Origin: Phaseolus vulgaris
Lineage: Eukaryota; Streptophyta; Magnoliopsida; Fabales; Fabaceae
DNA: 64,000 bases
Assembly: GCF_000499845.2 (NCBI RefSeq)
Contig: NC_023759.2
Span: forward strand, 44,486,672-44,550,671
Reading direction: 5' to 3'
The position numbers and the translations under genes are program-made. This document shows positions 11,885-24,061 of the stretch, piece by piece (positions within the stretch are counted from its first letter, which is position 1; the number at the start of each line of letters is the position of its first letter). The notes beneath the pieces are model-generated. The model did not search any database. It saw only the letters and a program-made list of their open reading frames with translations, and had not been told where the DNA came from.

Positions 11885-14800
11885 TTATATGTAAATTCCT
11901 TCACTGTGGTCTTTACGGGTTGCATGTACATCATCAAGTACATCGTCATCTTTATTAGTTATCATTGGTGTGAATGAACGAGTTTCGCCATATTCAATAT
12001 CATCTATGGCTTCCCCTTGTTTTTTCCCGTGTAAAACGACATACCAATGTTCTGACGTAGGATCTTTCACATAGAAAACCTGAGATGCTTGTTGAACCAT
12101 TATAAATGGCTCATCTCGATACCCTATCTTTCGAAAGTCCACTAGTGTGAATCCTGATTCATCAATTTTAACCCCACTTTTATTATCAACCCATTTACAC
12201 TTGAAAACTGGAACGGAAAACTTAGTGTAGTCAATCTCCCATATCTCTTCTATAAACCCATAGTATGCCATTGATCCAAGTACTGGATTTGTATCTTTCG
12301 AAGTCGAAAACTGCATTGACTCGGCTTCAAGAGTAACACCAGAATTTTGAACTGTACTCTTTTCATCCAGGGACTTCGTGTAAAATATACAATTATTCAC
12401 TTCGTACGCTGTACATGAAATGACATCAAACTTCAATCCAGCAGCCAACCAAGTCAAGGTCTCTGATGCCGTTGAATCCTTGAACACCTCATCTTTAAAC
12501 CAAGGCATGAAAGTTCTATTATGTTCCATCAAGACCCATTTCTCTGCTTGTCTTGGGTTATTTGCCTTCACAATGGCTTTATGAGCTTCTATGTAAGGTA
12601 CAACTTCATCTGTGTTATTCAATATGTACAAATGTGCTTGCAAGACTTCTGATCGAGATTTGCTTACAATATTCACACCACGTAAACATTTACTTGTAGA
12701 ACGCCTGTGGTGCCATGAATTAGCTGGAACACCTATTGGATTTGCTTTTGTCATGTACTCTGAACAAAATTCAATACTTTCTTCAGCTATGTACCTTTCA
12801 ATCATTGAAGCCTCTGGACGATAATGATTTTTCACATAACCTTTCAAAATTTTCATATACCGCTCAACAGGATACATCCATCTTAAGTACACTGGTCCAC
12901 ACAATCTAACCTCTCTTACCAGATGCACCACTAGATGAACCATGATGTCAAAAAAAGACGGAGGAAAAAACATTTCCAATTCACACAAGATAACAACAAT
13001 TTCATTTTGAAGTTCATCTAGTTTTGAGGGATCAATGACTTTATAACAGATGGAAGAGAAGAATGAGCACAAACGGGTTATGGTGTGTCTAACATTTTTT
13101 GGTAAGATCCCACGGATAGCTACCGGCAACAATTGTTGTATCAAGATGTGACAATCATGAGACTTCAACCCAATTAACTTCAAATCTTGCATTGACACTA
13201 GACTCTTCACATTTGAGGAATGTCCTTGTGGCACTTTCACACCCTTTAGACATTGACAAAACTAATTTTTTCATCTTTTGACATTGTGTAACAGGCTGGG
13301 GGCAAATATGTACGCTTACCCATTTGTATGGGTGCCAACTCGCCGCGTATGTTCATCTCAATCAAATCTAAACGAGCATTTAGACCATCATTCGTCTTCC
13401 CGTTAATGTTAAGAAGTGTACCAATTAAGCTATCACACACATTCTTCTCAACATGCATTACATCTATACAATGTCTGACTTCTAACCTCGACCAGTACGG
13501 AAGATCAAAGAAGATTGATTTCTTCTTCCAAATATTTGTCACAGATGACTTTTTTTTGGACTTGCCGAAGGTGTGGTCTATGTTATTTACCTTTTCGTAA
13601 ACCTCAACACCGGTTAATGGAGTTGGTGGACCACTACCCTCTTGGTGTCCATTAAAGGCTTTTTTCAACCTCCGGTAAGGATGATGACTTCTAAGAAACC
13701 TCCGATGCCGAAGATATACTGTTTTCCTTCCATGTTTCAATTGTTGAGAAGCAGTGTCTTCTTCGCATATTGGACACGCTTTGTGACCCTTAACACTATA
13801 ACCTGATAAGTTACCATATGCCGGAAAGTCATTGATGGTGCAAAATAACATGGCATGAAGCTTGAAAGTTTCATTAGCAAATCCGTCAAATACTTCGACA
13901 CCCTGGTCCCACATTAACTTCAAATCTTCAATTAGGGGACTTAGATAAACATCAATATCATTCCCTGGTTGTTTCGGACCGGATATCATCATAGACAACA
14001 TCATGTATTTTCGCTTCATGCACAATCCAGGAGGTAAGTTGTAAATAACTAGTAATACAGGCCATGAACTGTGATTTGTACTCATATTACCAAACGGATT
14101 CATTCCGTCTGTAGCTAAACCAAGTCGGATATTTCTTGATTCTTTACCAAATTCTGGAAAGTCATCATCAAATTTCTTCCATTGAATAGAATCAGCTGGA
14201 TGTCGGTACATGCCATCGCATTTCCTCTCATCTGCATGCCATCTAAGATTCTTAGCATCGTCTGGGTTTACAAACAAACGCTTCATCCTTGGAATGATGG
14301 GAAGATACCACATAACCTTCATTGGGGGTCCATGCTTTTCCATGTCATCAATAGAATCATCATCTTTTTGTTTCAACTTATAACGTGATAACCCACACCT
14401 CGGACAACTTTTCAACAATTCAAAATCTTTCCGGTATAATATACAATCATTAGGACATGCATGTATCTTTTTGTACTCCATACCCATTGGACAAAGAATC
14501 TTTTTGGCCTCGTAATTACGATTAGGTAGACTATTTCCCTCTGGAAGCATATCCTTCAACAGCTGGAGCAATTCCGTGAAGCTTTTATCAGTCCATCCGT
14601 TTATTGCCTTCAAATTCATCAATCTTAACACCGCCGACAACCGTGTGAAGTTAGTTGATCCAGGATACAAAGGAGTCTCTGCATCTTTTGACATACTTTC
14701 ATATCCATGCGCTTTTGCAAAACACTCAGCTCCCACATCACGAATCATGTCCTCCAATCGATCATCATCTCCATCATCGTGTACTGCTTCATCCATGGTA

Positions 14801-15084
14801 GAACCCACATATTCTTCAGTTACGGAAACACGTGGTAAATTTAATAATTCACCACGCCATGTCCAAGTTGTATAAGATCGAAGAAACCCATCACATAGCA
14901 GGTGTTCCCTCATGATATTCACATCCAGTATCCTTCCATTCAAACAGTTAACGCACGGACACCTGATCTTTGCTCCATCATGACCACTAATAATCGCGTT
15001 ACGCTGTGCAAATTGTATAAATTCCTCTACTCCCCTTTCGTACTCATCACTTATACGAACAACATTAATCCAACTTCGATCCAT
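11885..15084 (-). pseudogene. CACTA transposase (TNP2 type) split by one frameshift
   Basis: Two adjoining minus-strand frames, 15084-13246 and 13240-11885, together carry the full domain order of plant TNP2 transposases. These are an N-terminal transposase-associated domain (starts MDRSWINV, with a Cys-rich stretch), the TNP2 core (LGLATDGMNPFGN, CTINDFPAYGNLSGYSVKG, then KACPIC), DUF4218 (LCELEMFFPPSFFDIMVHL, PVERYMKILKGYVKN) and DUF4216 (FKCKWVDNKSGVKIDESGF). Homology passes from one frame to the other around 13241-13270, at a T-run where one base seems to be missing, so the protein ends early. The enzyme would cut and join the CACTA ends. The start at 15084 is an ATG fitting the family's N-terminus. 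An alternative is an unrecognised intron at the junction, but no fitting splice sites were seen. Confidence 0.85.
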
Positions 15085-15723
15085 TATATATTCTGGAATA
15101 TAGTTAGGATTTTCTAATAATTAGTATTCTCTTCAATCTCACACATTTGCCGAGGGTCGAACACCCCCTGACTCAATCCAAACACGATATTTCTATTCTA
15201 AAAGTAACAATAACTAACATAACATAAAACTTTTATTAAAATGTAATTAACAACTAACTAAATATTTCACTTCTAAAATTAAAATTCTAGAACAAAGTTT
15301 AATACACTATAGAATTATAATTCCATAAAGATTAATATCATATTCATTTTTATTTAAGTAAAAGTAGTTTAAAGTGACAATTATAAAAAATAAATGATGC
15401 CAGGGAAAAAAAGAAAGATATGCAAAGAAAAAGTGCAAAAAATAAAAATAATTACAAAAATAGAATTTATATATAATATAAATTTAAGAAAATAGAAATT
15501 ATATAATACAAAAATTCAAAATACACACAAATATATAAATTATTAGTTATTAGTTATATACATTCCAAGTTATATTAGTTATTAATTAAATATATATTAT
15601 AATACAGAAAAATAAAAATTCAAAATATTAAATATGAATTCAAAATTTTAAATATAAATTCAAAATATTAAATAAATACAACACCAACCTTTAGGTTGAT
15701 GGTGATCGGAGACGTAGGTGAAG

Positions 15724-15775
15724 GCGGTGGCGGAAGCAGTGGCGGTGACGGAAGCAGTGGCGGTGGCGGAGCAGA
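15724..15775. repeat. 18-bp GC-rich minisatellite
   Basis: Nearly three copies of ggcggtggcggaagcagt lie upstream of the transposase start inside the CACTA element. They are the only GC-rich part of that region. The opposite-strand open frame (15668-15928) arises from this repeat. Confidence 0.7.
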
Positions 15776-16018
15776 AAAAACCAGAGAACCAATAGAACAG
15801 TAACCACCTATATGCAGAAAACGAGTAAGGAAACGAAATGACAATGCCAAGGAAGTGAATAATGACAATGACAAAAACGAAAACGAAAACAAACGTTGAA
15901 GCAGAGAGAGCTGAAACTTACAATGCAAAGCGGAGACAGCTGAGAACGTTGAAACGAAGAGCGGAGAAGACGAAAGTGAAAGTGAAAACCAGTGGCGCGC
16001 TTCTATTTTTAGGGTAAA

Positions 16019-16162
16019 ATTGATTTACAAATGCGGTTCTAGGGTAAGACCGCATTTGTAAATCAATTTAATTACAAAAATGCCACCGCGTTTTTTACAA
16101 ATGCGTTTAAACGCAAAGCCGCACTAAATAAATAGTCGTTGTTTTCAAATTTTGTACTAGTG
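16019..16162. repeat. CACTA right subterminal repeats and terminal inverted repeat
   Basis: Acaaatgcggt-type motifs in both orientations (16025-16065 forms a hairpin), ending in the terminal repeat actagtg at 16156-16162. Confidence 0.8.
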
Positions 16163-16310
16163 AGTACTCGATTATCAGAGTAGTGTATATGATGATGTAC
16201 CTGATTCTTGAAATATTTGTTATTTATATTACCTTTGATAATATTTCTTTATTAAGCCAGGTTAAGGAGTTGGACCGCGTTTAAAACTATATTACTTAGC
16301 TTTTAATCAC
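16163..16310 (-). repeat. Old Gypsy-type LTR, part after the CACTA insertion
   Basis: Continues the LTR that stops at 8366: actcgattatcagagtagtg and gatgtacctgattcttg match the reverse complement of 22080-22130. It fades into unrecognised sequence after about 16250. Confidence 0.55.
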
Positions 16311-17459
16311 GAATTAGTTTCACTTACTTTGTTTGATTGAGTGTAATTAGATTTATGTTGTGGGTCAGCCTATAAACATGAACTTTTACTCGGTTAATCC
16401 GGTGATGAGGATCAAAGACGTGACATACTTCTCTCACCCGTACATGTATAATGTATAATAAGGATCAACAACTTTGACAGCATAGGAAGACCAAGCACTG
16501 TTATTGGAACATATAACAACACGTACTTGGGCGAGAGAAAGAGAAGTAGAAGACTCGGATAAACAGCCAAGGGTTCTATAGGTCATTCTAACCTTGTAAG
16601 AAGGTGTTGTTTTAGGAGTTTTTCTATATATTACAAATCTGATGGTAACAAACTTACTGCACCACGTGCTTTATTTTCTTGTCTTCTAGTTGAGAGATAA
16701 CGAAACTTCTTGTACCTTATTTATTTATTATTTATTGTGTGTTGATTTAAAAAAACCTGAAGAAAGCAGACAGATTCTGACTTCTGAATTGAAACTTTCT
16801 AGAAATTTAAGCTTGGACTTTATCATGAGTTAGAACGGATGATTTTGACCGGAACTCTTACCCCAGTTAGTCACGGGTGCGTTTGTAAAATTCTCATTAC
16901 TATCCACTACTACCAATTGCTGGAATTACAAATAGTCAACAAATTTACTAAATTTTGTAAGATCTAGAAGGAATTTTGATAGATCTAAATTTTGAATTGA
17001 GAGTATTGGAGATGTTTTAATACTACTTATTGTGGATCTGACACTGAATACACACTAATGATGTTCCCTCAGCCTATATGCAGTACCCTAGTCTAGTCAT
17101 TGAGATTAAATAAAAGAGATATTTCAAGGTGCGTTTGAAGTTTTGTTTAAGTTTGTGATGCAACTCATCCACCTAGAATATCCATTTGTGAAATAAGAAT
17201 ATTGAATACTTAGAATCTTGTTTAAAAATTTATTTTTCGAATGTATTTGATTAGACTTTTATCTATCTGAAATCTAAAAAGGAGAATAACTCTATAAATA
17301 TATCTAAGAAAAGCTTCATTTAAGAGAAGAACAACTATAACATTCATTAGATAACATAGTATACGAAAAATGGAATTCATCTGAGTTCAATAGGGTTAAA
17401 TTTTTTATCATTTTAGGATAAAATTTATTTTGTATAATGTAGATAGTAGAATAAGATTT
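16311..17459. other. Spacer, probably old retrotransposon debris
   Basis: No gene, RNA or clear repeat boundary recognised. Base composition is less AT-rich near 16380-16680, consistent with decayed LTR or internal element sequence, but nothing can be aligned by eye. Confidence 0.4.
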
Positions 17460-18020
17460 ATTTGAGTTTGTATATGTATTTGAGTGAAGTTGAATATGTT
17501 TGTTGGTCTTGTATATATTTTGACCTACGATAGATTAGGATTAGGTTTAGGATTCTAAACCTACATAAGGTATCAATTGGACTTCCTTTTCTCCCAAAGG
17601 AAATCCTAGGCCAGTCTTGGAGGCAAGCACAACGCACCATGAAGTTGAACAACAAAGAAGACACATGGAAGAGGCAAGGAAGGTGTGACTAGACAAATAA
17701 CACACTCTCATTTGCTCTTCTAAATCTATGATTTATTTTTTAATTTGAATTTTTTAATCTTGACTAACTTTTGGGTTGATTAAAGGACTATAAATAAATG
17801 TGCTCAATTCATGTAAAATTCAGCTTGAATGAGAGGAGTTATGAGATACCCAAGTTTTGTCATAAAAAATTATTCTTGCATTACCTCTAAGGTAGTCTTT
17901 TGGTTAGCCTAACCCTGAACTCCTCCCTAGTGAGTTAACCTCACCTCTCACTCAAATTCATTTCTCCATTTCAAACACAAAATTTCTACCTCCAATTCCA
18001 TTAAACTTGCACAACTCCAT
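17460..18020 (+). repeat. LTR-like remnant
   Basis: A TATA box (ctataaataaatg, 17788-17800) is followed by gtaaaattcagcttgaatga. This resembles the TATA and leader of the solo LTR in the aldolase exon (ctataaatagagg, then gtaaaattcagattgg near 54643-54685). No TG/CA ends or target duplication were found. Confidence 0.4.
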
Positions 18021-19379
18021 TAAAAAACAAAAATAATGCTAGAAGAAGAGGATGTTATGAGTTTGATCTTTACATAACACATTTTTTTTAAGTAAAAGAT
18101 TGAGATATTATCCTACAAGTTTTTCAAAGATAACATTATTATTGTTAATCACCATATTCAAGATATTATTTACTTTAAAACTTAAAATTTTATTTAAAAA
18201 TTATTTTAAAGAATTAAGAGAAAAATATATATTTATATTGTTTTCAAGCAAAACCTAGTTTGCTTCCGAACTCACATTGAACGCAAACTTATGGTTGGAT
18301 GTATCTTGGTCATCCAATAATAAGGATTTTTTTTTTTCAAATGAAAGATTTGAGCTGCTCGAAGCAAAAACCTTATCCTAAAGTAAAGTGACAATAGTCT
18401 TTATCCCCACGTATCAAAAATAATAATATTTCTTATTAAAATAAATTTATATAGAAGTTAAAGGATATGCATAGTTTTATGAGAATTTATTTAAGAAAAC
18501 GAAAGGCTTATTTGATATATTCTTATTACATGAAAAAATTGATTATAAAGGGAATTAAAAAATATTTTGATTTTTTTACTAAAATAAACTAAAAATTTTA
18601 GGAATCATAAACTATTTTTCTGAATCTAAAATAAACGTAAAAATTACTAGGAAAACTTAATGGTAATCTTTGTGTGAAGTGGTATATATTGTACTAAAAA
18701 GAAAAATTCTAATTTAAATTGTGATATAGGAGTTATGATGTAAATAGTCAACCGTTCACTTTAATATGCACACATTTGGTCAGCGCCAACACTTCACTTT
18801 AATATGTACACATTTGGTCAACGCCAACCCTTGACTTTAATTGACAACTAAATTTAAGTGTCTTCACATTCTACTCAAAACCTAAACTTAAGCTTTACAG
18901 GTCATTTTGTCAATATAAAGGTAACAAAGGCGTGGTGATAGTCAACCATTCCTCTTATAGTAGTTTGGGAAATTTTGTTTTTTAAATTTAATTAAAACTT
19001 TATAAATTATATTATTTTCTCGAATATGAAAATTTGTAATTTACAGTTGTTTTTAATAATATTTAATAATAGTTATTTTATTATTGAAATCATCTAATTT
19101 GTAGATATGTTTTAAGACATTTGAAAGGGTATGATCTAAAGATAAAATTATATTTGTATTGTAAGATCGAAACATATTTACACACATAAATTTAGGATAT
19201 CATATGATCGGATACATCTTTATTTTTTAAAATTATCTTTTATGTAATCATTCAGCTTAATATGACATTAAACAACATCTCAAACTAATATAAAAAATTA
19301 ATCACAATATTTTCAACTCAATTTTATATAAATAAGTTTACTATATCAAGGGAAGGTACAACTTGATCGCTAATATAAA
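18021..19379. other. AT-rich spacer
   Basis: No gene recognised. Contains one short direct duplication at 18755-18830 (listed separately). AT-rich with runs of A and T. Confidence 0.5.
18755..18830. repeat. 38-bp tandem duplication
   Basis: Two copies (18755-18792, 18793-18830) of a unit beginning ttcactttaatatg and containing cacatttggtca, differing at about three positions. Confidence 0.85.
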
Positions 19380-19560
19380 CTCAAAATGACCCTGATACCA
19401 TATTATGAAGTGAACTTTAAGCCTAATTTCATAAAACCGGCTCAATGAGATGAAGTTTGTACCCACTTATATATAATGAAAAGTTTTAATATCTAATCAA
19501 TGTGAGATCTTCAACAACAAATATTCTCTTACACTTCAATCGAAATCTCGATAAATTTAT
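19380..19560. repeat. Dispersed legume repeat
   Basis: Text such as gaagtgaactttaagcctaa, accggctcaatgagatgaag and cccacttatatataatg matches a very common non-coding repeat I recognise from legume intergenic regions. Class and ends are not determined. Confidence 0.45.
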
Positions 19561-20399
19561 CAACATCGAACATTAATAATGAGGACGAAATCTTCTCGAC
19601 TAAAAAAAAAGCAATGGTGTGATGTAGGATGAAATGAATGGGTTGGAATTTAAAAGGCAATAATGAGAAAATGCAAGTGAGGATCCAAGTACCCCAATTT
19701 TGCCGGTGTTGAAACAGTTGATGGGTAAGGGATTGATCACATTAAAGACGTTCACCAATTCTTCTGACTTTATACACACATCAAGAGTACATTTGTACTC
19801 ACTTAGACACTTCAATTGGTTCTCTTTTCAACTAAAATAAATTAATCCAATGCAATCTATTATTTTTTCCAAAACTAAAATCAACTAATGATTATCTTCA
19901 CCATATGGCAACTAAAAGTTGAAAACAAAAAATATAACCAAACATCAACTAATATACATTAGATCCAGAAGTTCTACTGTAGGTCAATAATAGCTGAGCT
20001 AACTAAGAAATTTGTAAAAATTCACAACTGGTCTATATTTATGTAGATGACTCTTAGGGGTTTATTGCATCCACACTCCTCCACCCAACAGAGAACTAAA
20101 TTTATTTTAAATTAATCCGTAATTTTGATTTTAAATTTCAAATATGTACTTTTATAAATATACAAAAAATATGTTATATATATAATAAGCTTTATTGCAA
20201 CCTGTACAGTCTACTACAAGTTGACACTGCACCTAATTTGCTCAACCAACAACAACCATAGTTGCAGCGTGATATAAAACTCACGCCGTTTGATGTGAAC
20301 ATTTGCAGAAGTGCTCTTAAAGGATACAATGTTATATCCATTAAGTTTATTTAACAAGAAATAATAAATAATAAATTATTTTAAGAGTGACTCAATTTT

Positions 20400-21350
20400 T
20401 ACAGTCGAAGAAGTCATGTTTAGGAAAACGAACTTCAAAATTTGAAATGACAAAAAAAATAGTAAATGACATTTTTTTCTCTCTTTAAAGTGAAGTCTTC
20501 CATGAGAAACATGACTTCATTAGTTATATAACTTATATTTTTCAAACGAAATCACGCATGGCAATGATGACTTTAGTGTAGTTTTAAAAAAAAAAATTGA
20601 AGTCATGCATGCAAGGATGATTTTTAATTTTATTTATTTAATAAATTGTTTCATTATTAATAAAAAAATACAATACATTGAAATTTAATTAAAAAAATTA
20701 TTGATTTATTTAAAAATATCAAATAAAATTGTTTACATAACTTCGTTTATTCACTTTATGCATGGAAAAACTGATTGTCAAAATAGTGAGAATTGTCCAT
20801 ATGAATAATAATTGATGTCATATTTTTGTAATGTTTATTTACTCATCTTATTGAAATTTTTACAGTTAATCATGAGTCGTTTTTACAATTATAAGTATTA
20901 TTAACATAACAAAACAAATAATATATTAAAAATATCACATAATTAAATAAAAAAAATAACAAAATATATTGCATAACTAACAAAATAACAAAATGGTTTA
21001 TTAAATAAATCATTAAACAATTTATCAAATAAATAAGTAAATAATTTTTTATGTAATATCATTTAATATTTTTAAATAAATTGATTTTTTTATTAAATTT
21101 CAGTGTATTTTGGTATTAATAATTTGTTTTTGTTTTGTTTTTTTTCTTTATTAAATTTCAATGTACTATTTATTTTCTTATCAATAATATAGTAATTTAT
21201 TATATAAATCAAACAAAATAATGAAATCAGAAATTTTTAAAAAAATACACTTTATTTTTATTGTGCATCATTTTAGTTCAAAATTGAAACAACTCAAGTC
21301 ATGCTTCATAGGTAGGACTTCACTTTAAACAAAACAAATATTAAAAATCT
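20400..21350. repeat. Foldback element, about 950 bp
   Basis: Long imperfect inverted repeat. Bases 20640-20730 pair with 21050-21135, both containing an atatttttaaataaat core. Outer arms at 20475-20525 pair with 21290-21330, sharing aagtcatg and gacttcacttta-type words. No ORF. Probably a non-autonomous DNA element or MITE relic; ends are not exact. Confidence 0.55.
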
Positions 21351-21580
21351 TCTTTATTATACACTAACTTTAATGTATTAGAAAAAAATTAAAATTATTT
21401 TTAATATATGTGGCTTTTTTAGGAGAAAGAAATCAAACAAAAATCATCTTAATTATAGACAATTTTGATATTCCATAAACCATAAACATTAAATCGTAAA
21501 TCTTTAACCTCAAGATACACCTTGTTTTACAAGACTAAATATCTTTTACACAAGGTCTTATAGATTGTGGACTTCTGATC

Positions 21581-21650
21581 TTTATGTCTTCTGTACCTAT
21601 GATTACACTCCCCTCTTTATGTCTTTTGTACCTATGATTACACTCCCCTC
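21581..21650. repeat. 35-bp tandem duplication
   Basis: Two copies (21581-21615, 21616-21650) of a unit beginning tttatgtctt and ending cactcccctc, differing at one base. Confidence 0.9.
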
Positions 21651-21839
21651 TACACTTAGGTTTGATTCTAAAAAAAAGTACTAGAAAAGAATATATCTTT
21701 ACAATAAAGTGTTTATTACTTTTTATCTTAAGAATATTCATCCATTTTTATAGTGTTAAATTTAGTTTCTACCTAAATATTTATTAAACTAGGTCATATA
21801 GATTTATGAGTCTCTAATCATAATATAAAAAAATGTACT

Positions 21840-22265
21840 GAGACGACCAAATGACTCAATGAATCGATCAGGAACTCGACCACTTGACTACGATAAAAAG
21901 ATCATGTGACGATACGTGACCGATCGACCCATGACGACGAGCCATGTGTTGACCAAGTTAGCAGGATTAATCCATAATTAAAAATTGTTTAGCGCAACCT
22001 TAAACATGAACTAACCTCCTAATTCGACGCACCAATAAAGACCCATTAGTATAATATAAATAATTCATATTCCAAGAATCAGGTACGTCATTATCTCCAG
22101 TACTCTGACAATCGAGTGCTGACACCCTGACTAACTTGAGCGTTGGAGTGTCTTTTGCAGATACCATCCTAGCCTATGAGACCGAATGACCGAAAGGAGA
22201 AAGACGAAACAAAAAGCTAAAAATGACAATGACCGACCGAAGAAAAGAGTAAGACAATCGTTTAC
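21840..22265 (+). repeat. Gypsy-type LTR remnant
   Basis: Contains the plant Gypsy LTR signature ctgactaacttgagcgttgg followed by agtgtcttttgcag. A related word (gctgacttgagcgtcggag, minus strand) is in the Tat-element 5' LTR near 35020. The TATA-like tataatataaat is near 22053. The same family, in antisense, surrounds the CACTA element. Confidence 0.6.
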
Positions 22266-22533
22266 TAGATCCCAACACCCGTTCAAGAAAAAAAAATACT
22301 AAAATACTTTAAGACATTGATTTACTTAGATTGGAACTTCGAGAGAATCCGGAGACACTAAGCGTTTTCCGCTTATCCGGCTATCCGCAATGCACACCTC
22401 ATTCCCATAATTTCATTATGGAATTTAGTTATAAAAAACCTTATGACTCTGTATTAAAGTAAGGTTCATTGCCGTATACTATTTTTGTGCCCCCGAAATC
22501 TTTAATTAATTAATATATGATCTTTATTTTTAT

Positions 22534-22542
22534 TATATAAAG
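22534..22542 (+). promoter_or_regulatory. Probable TATA box of the PAN/lectin gene
   Basis: TATATAAAG lies 58 bases before the first ATG (22592) of the downstream gene, a normal plant spacing that leaves a 5' UTR of roughly 25-50 bases. Confidence 0.6.
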
Positions 22543-22591
22543 AGCGTTAACCTTATAAATGTGACACTCTACTCACGACCTCGTTTTCTAT

Positions 22592-24061
22592 ATGATACTG
22601 CCAACTGTGATGTTCAACATGTTGGGAACTCATCAGCCTCGGTTTATGGTGCTTCTATTTCTGTCCATCCAGATTCTCACGTTGAGATGCACTTCCATCA
22701 CGCAAGAGCTTCACACGGGCTTCTCCGCGACACCAGAGCCTTCAACGCCGTCGTTTCAGCCACTTCTGAGTGACCCCACCGGAAACTTCTCTCTGGGCTT
22801 CCTCCGCGTGAACGGAAACCAGCTGGCACTAGCCATCCTCCACGTCGCATCCTCGGAGCCTTTCTGGGTGGCCAACCCAACTCGCGCAGCGTCCTGGTTC
22901 GATACCACACGCCTCTTCTTCAACGGTAGTCTCGTGTTGTCGGACCCCGAAACGCGCGTTTCGTGGTCAACCGCTACAAACGGAGACCGCGCGGTGCTCC
23001 TCAACACCTCCAACTTGCAAGTCCAAACCAAAGGCAGTCCCCTCTGGGAAAGTTTTGAGTTTCCCACAAATACCATCGTCCAGGGCCAGAACTTCACCTC
23101 CAAAATGTCTTTGTTATCTTCCAACGGATTATATTCATTGCGGTTAGGCAACGATTACATGGGACTATACGAAGGAAACAAGTATTTATATTGGAAACGC
23201 ACGGTACTGGAGACGAAAGCGGAAGTGCAGGAAGGGAAGGGACCGATTTACGCCCGAGTCAACCCGGAGGGTTACCTCGGGATGTATCAGACAAACGACG
23301 AGAAGCCCGCGGATGTTCAAAAGTTCAACAGCTTCCAACAGGCTGTCACAGCGGCGTCGTTTTTGTTCATGCGGATGGAAGCGGACGGGAATTTGAAAGC
23401 TTATTACTGGGACGGTTCCAACTGGCTAACTAACTACCAAGCTATTTCTGAGACCTGCGAACTCCCCCGCTCCTGCGGTTCCTACGGCTTGTGCAGGCCC
23501 GGCGGGTCTGGATGCTCCTGTTTAGATAACCGAACCCGGTTCGAAGCGGGTGGGTGCTTCAACGATGTTGGTGGAGAGTTGTGTGGGGAAGAAGGAATTG
23601 GTAGGAGTAAAAGCGATTACTGGGTGCTGAGAAGGAGCGGCGTGGAGCCACCGCATAAGGAGCTCCTTAGGCACGTGACTACGCCGTCTTTGGCGGAATG
23701 CGAGCAGTTGTGTGAGAAGAACTGTAGCTGTTGGGGAGCGGTGTATAACAATGGGACCGGGTTCTGCTACATGTTGGAGAATCCGATCGAAAGCATGTTG
23801 GGTAGCGGAGATGAGTCAAAAGTGGGGTATTTCAAAGTTAAAAAAGGGGATCGAGAAAAGAATCGGGTTTGGGTACGGGTTGGAATTGTGATAACGGTTT
23901 TGGGAATGGTTGGGGTTATTATTGTTGGGATGTGGTTTTGTGTGAGGAGATGGAAAAGGAGAAGAGTAGTGAAGGAAGAGGATTGGGCCTCGCCCGGCCC
24001 GTATAAGAATCTTGGATCTGCAAGTTTTAGATCCATCGAAATGAGCAACAGTGTGGAGTGA
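22592..24061 (+). CDS. B-lectin/PAN-apple domain membrane protein without kinase
   Basis: Intronless, 489 residues, like Arabidopsis PAN domain-containing protein At5g03700 and the extracellular part of G-type lectin S-receptor kinases. Visible in order: signal peptide core FMVLLFLSIQILTL near residues 19-32; a mannose-binding (bulb-type) lectin-like region (FSLGFLRVNGNQLALAI, then FWVANPTRA); an EGF-like Cys segment (CELPRSCGSYGLC); a PAN/apple domain (AECEQLCEKNCSCWGAVY); one membrane helix (VGIVITVLGMVGVIIVGMWF) followed by basic RRWKRRR; and a tail of about 35 residues with no kinase. Several Asn-x-Ser/Thr sites fit a secreted, glycosylated ectodomain. The start could equally be 22610 or 22619, which put the signal peptide closer to the N-terminus; the longest frame is given. 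The coding region is clearly GC-richer than its surroundings. The ligand is unknown. Confidence 0.92.
   Translation: MILPTVMFNMLGTHQPRFMVLLFLSIQILTLRCTSITQELHTGFSATPEPSTPSFQPLLSDPTGNFSLGFLRVNGNQLALAILHVASSEPFWVANPTRAASWFDTTRLFFNGSLVLSDPETRVSWSTATNGDRAVLLNTSNLQVQTKGSPLWESFEFPTNTIVQGQNFTSKMSLLSSNGLYSLRLGNDYMGLYEGNKYLYWKRTVLETKAEVQEGKGPIYARVNPEGYLGMYQTNDEKPADVQKFNSFQQAVTAASFLFMRMEADGNLKAYYWDGSNWLTNYQAISETCELPRSCGSYGLCRPGGSGCSCLDNRTRFEAGGCFNDVGGELCGEEGIGRSKSDYWVLRRSGVEPPHKELLRHVTTPSLAECEQLCEKNCSCWGAVYNNGTGFCYMLENPIESMLGSGDESKVGYFKVKKGDREKNRVWVRVGIVITVLGMVGVIIVGMWFCVRRWKRRRVVKEEDWASPGPYKNLGSASFRSIEMSNSVE

Larger units (their letters stand above)
8367..16162 (-). mobile_element. Complete CACTA (En/Spm) transposon, 7,796 bp
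   Basis: The left end begins CACTAGTGCAGATAAG and the right end, reverse-complemented, begins CACTAGTACAAAATTTG. The element is flanked by the 3-bp duplication AGT (8364-8366 and 16163-16165), diagnostic of the CACTA superfamily. Both ends carry subterminal arrays of an acaaatgcggtc-type motif in both orientations. Inside, on the minus strand, lie a TNP2-type transposase (15084-11885) and a second multi-exon gene (11766-8878). The short terminal repeat, intact target duplication and nearly intact genes indicate a fairly recent insertion. One frameshift in the transposase suggests this copy is not autonomous as it stands. Confidence 0.95.

Noticed and set aside
15668..15928. 86-residue minus-strand frame upstream of the transposase
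   Set aside because: Made by the 18-bp minisatellite and T-runs; not linked to any transposon protein.
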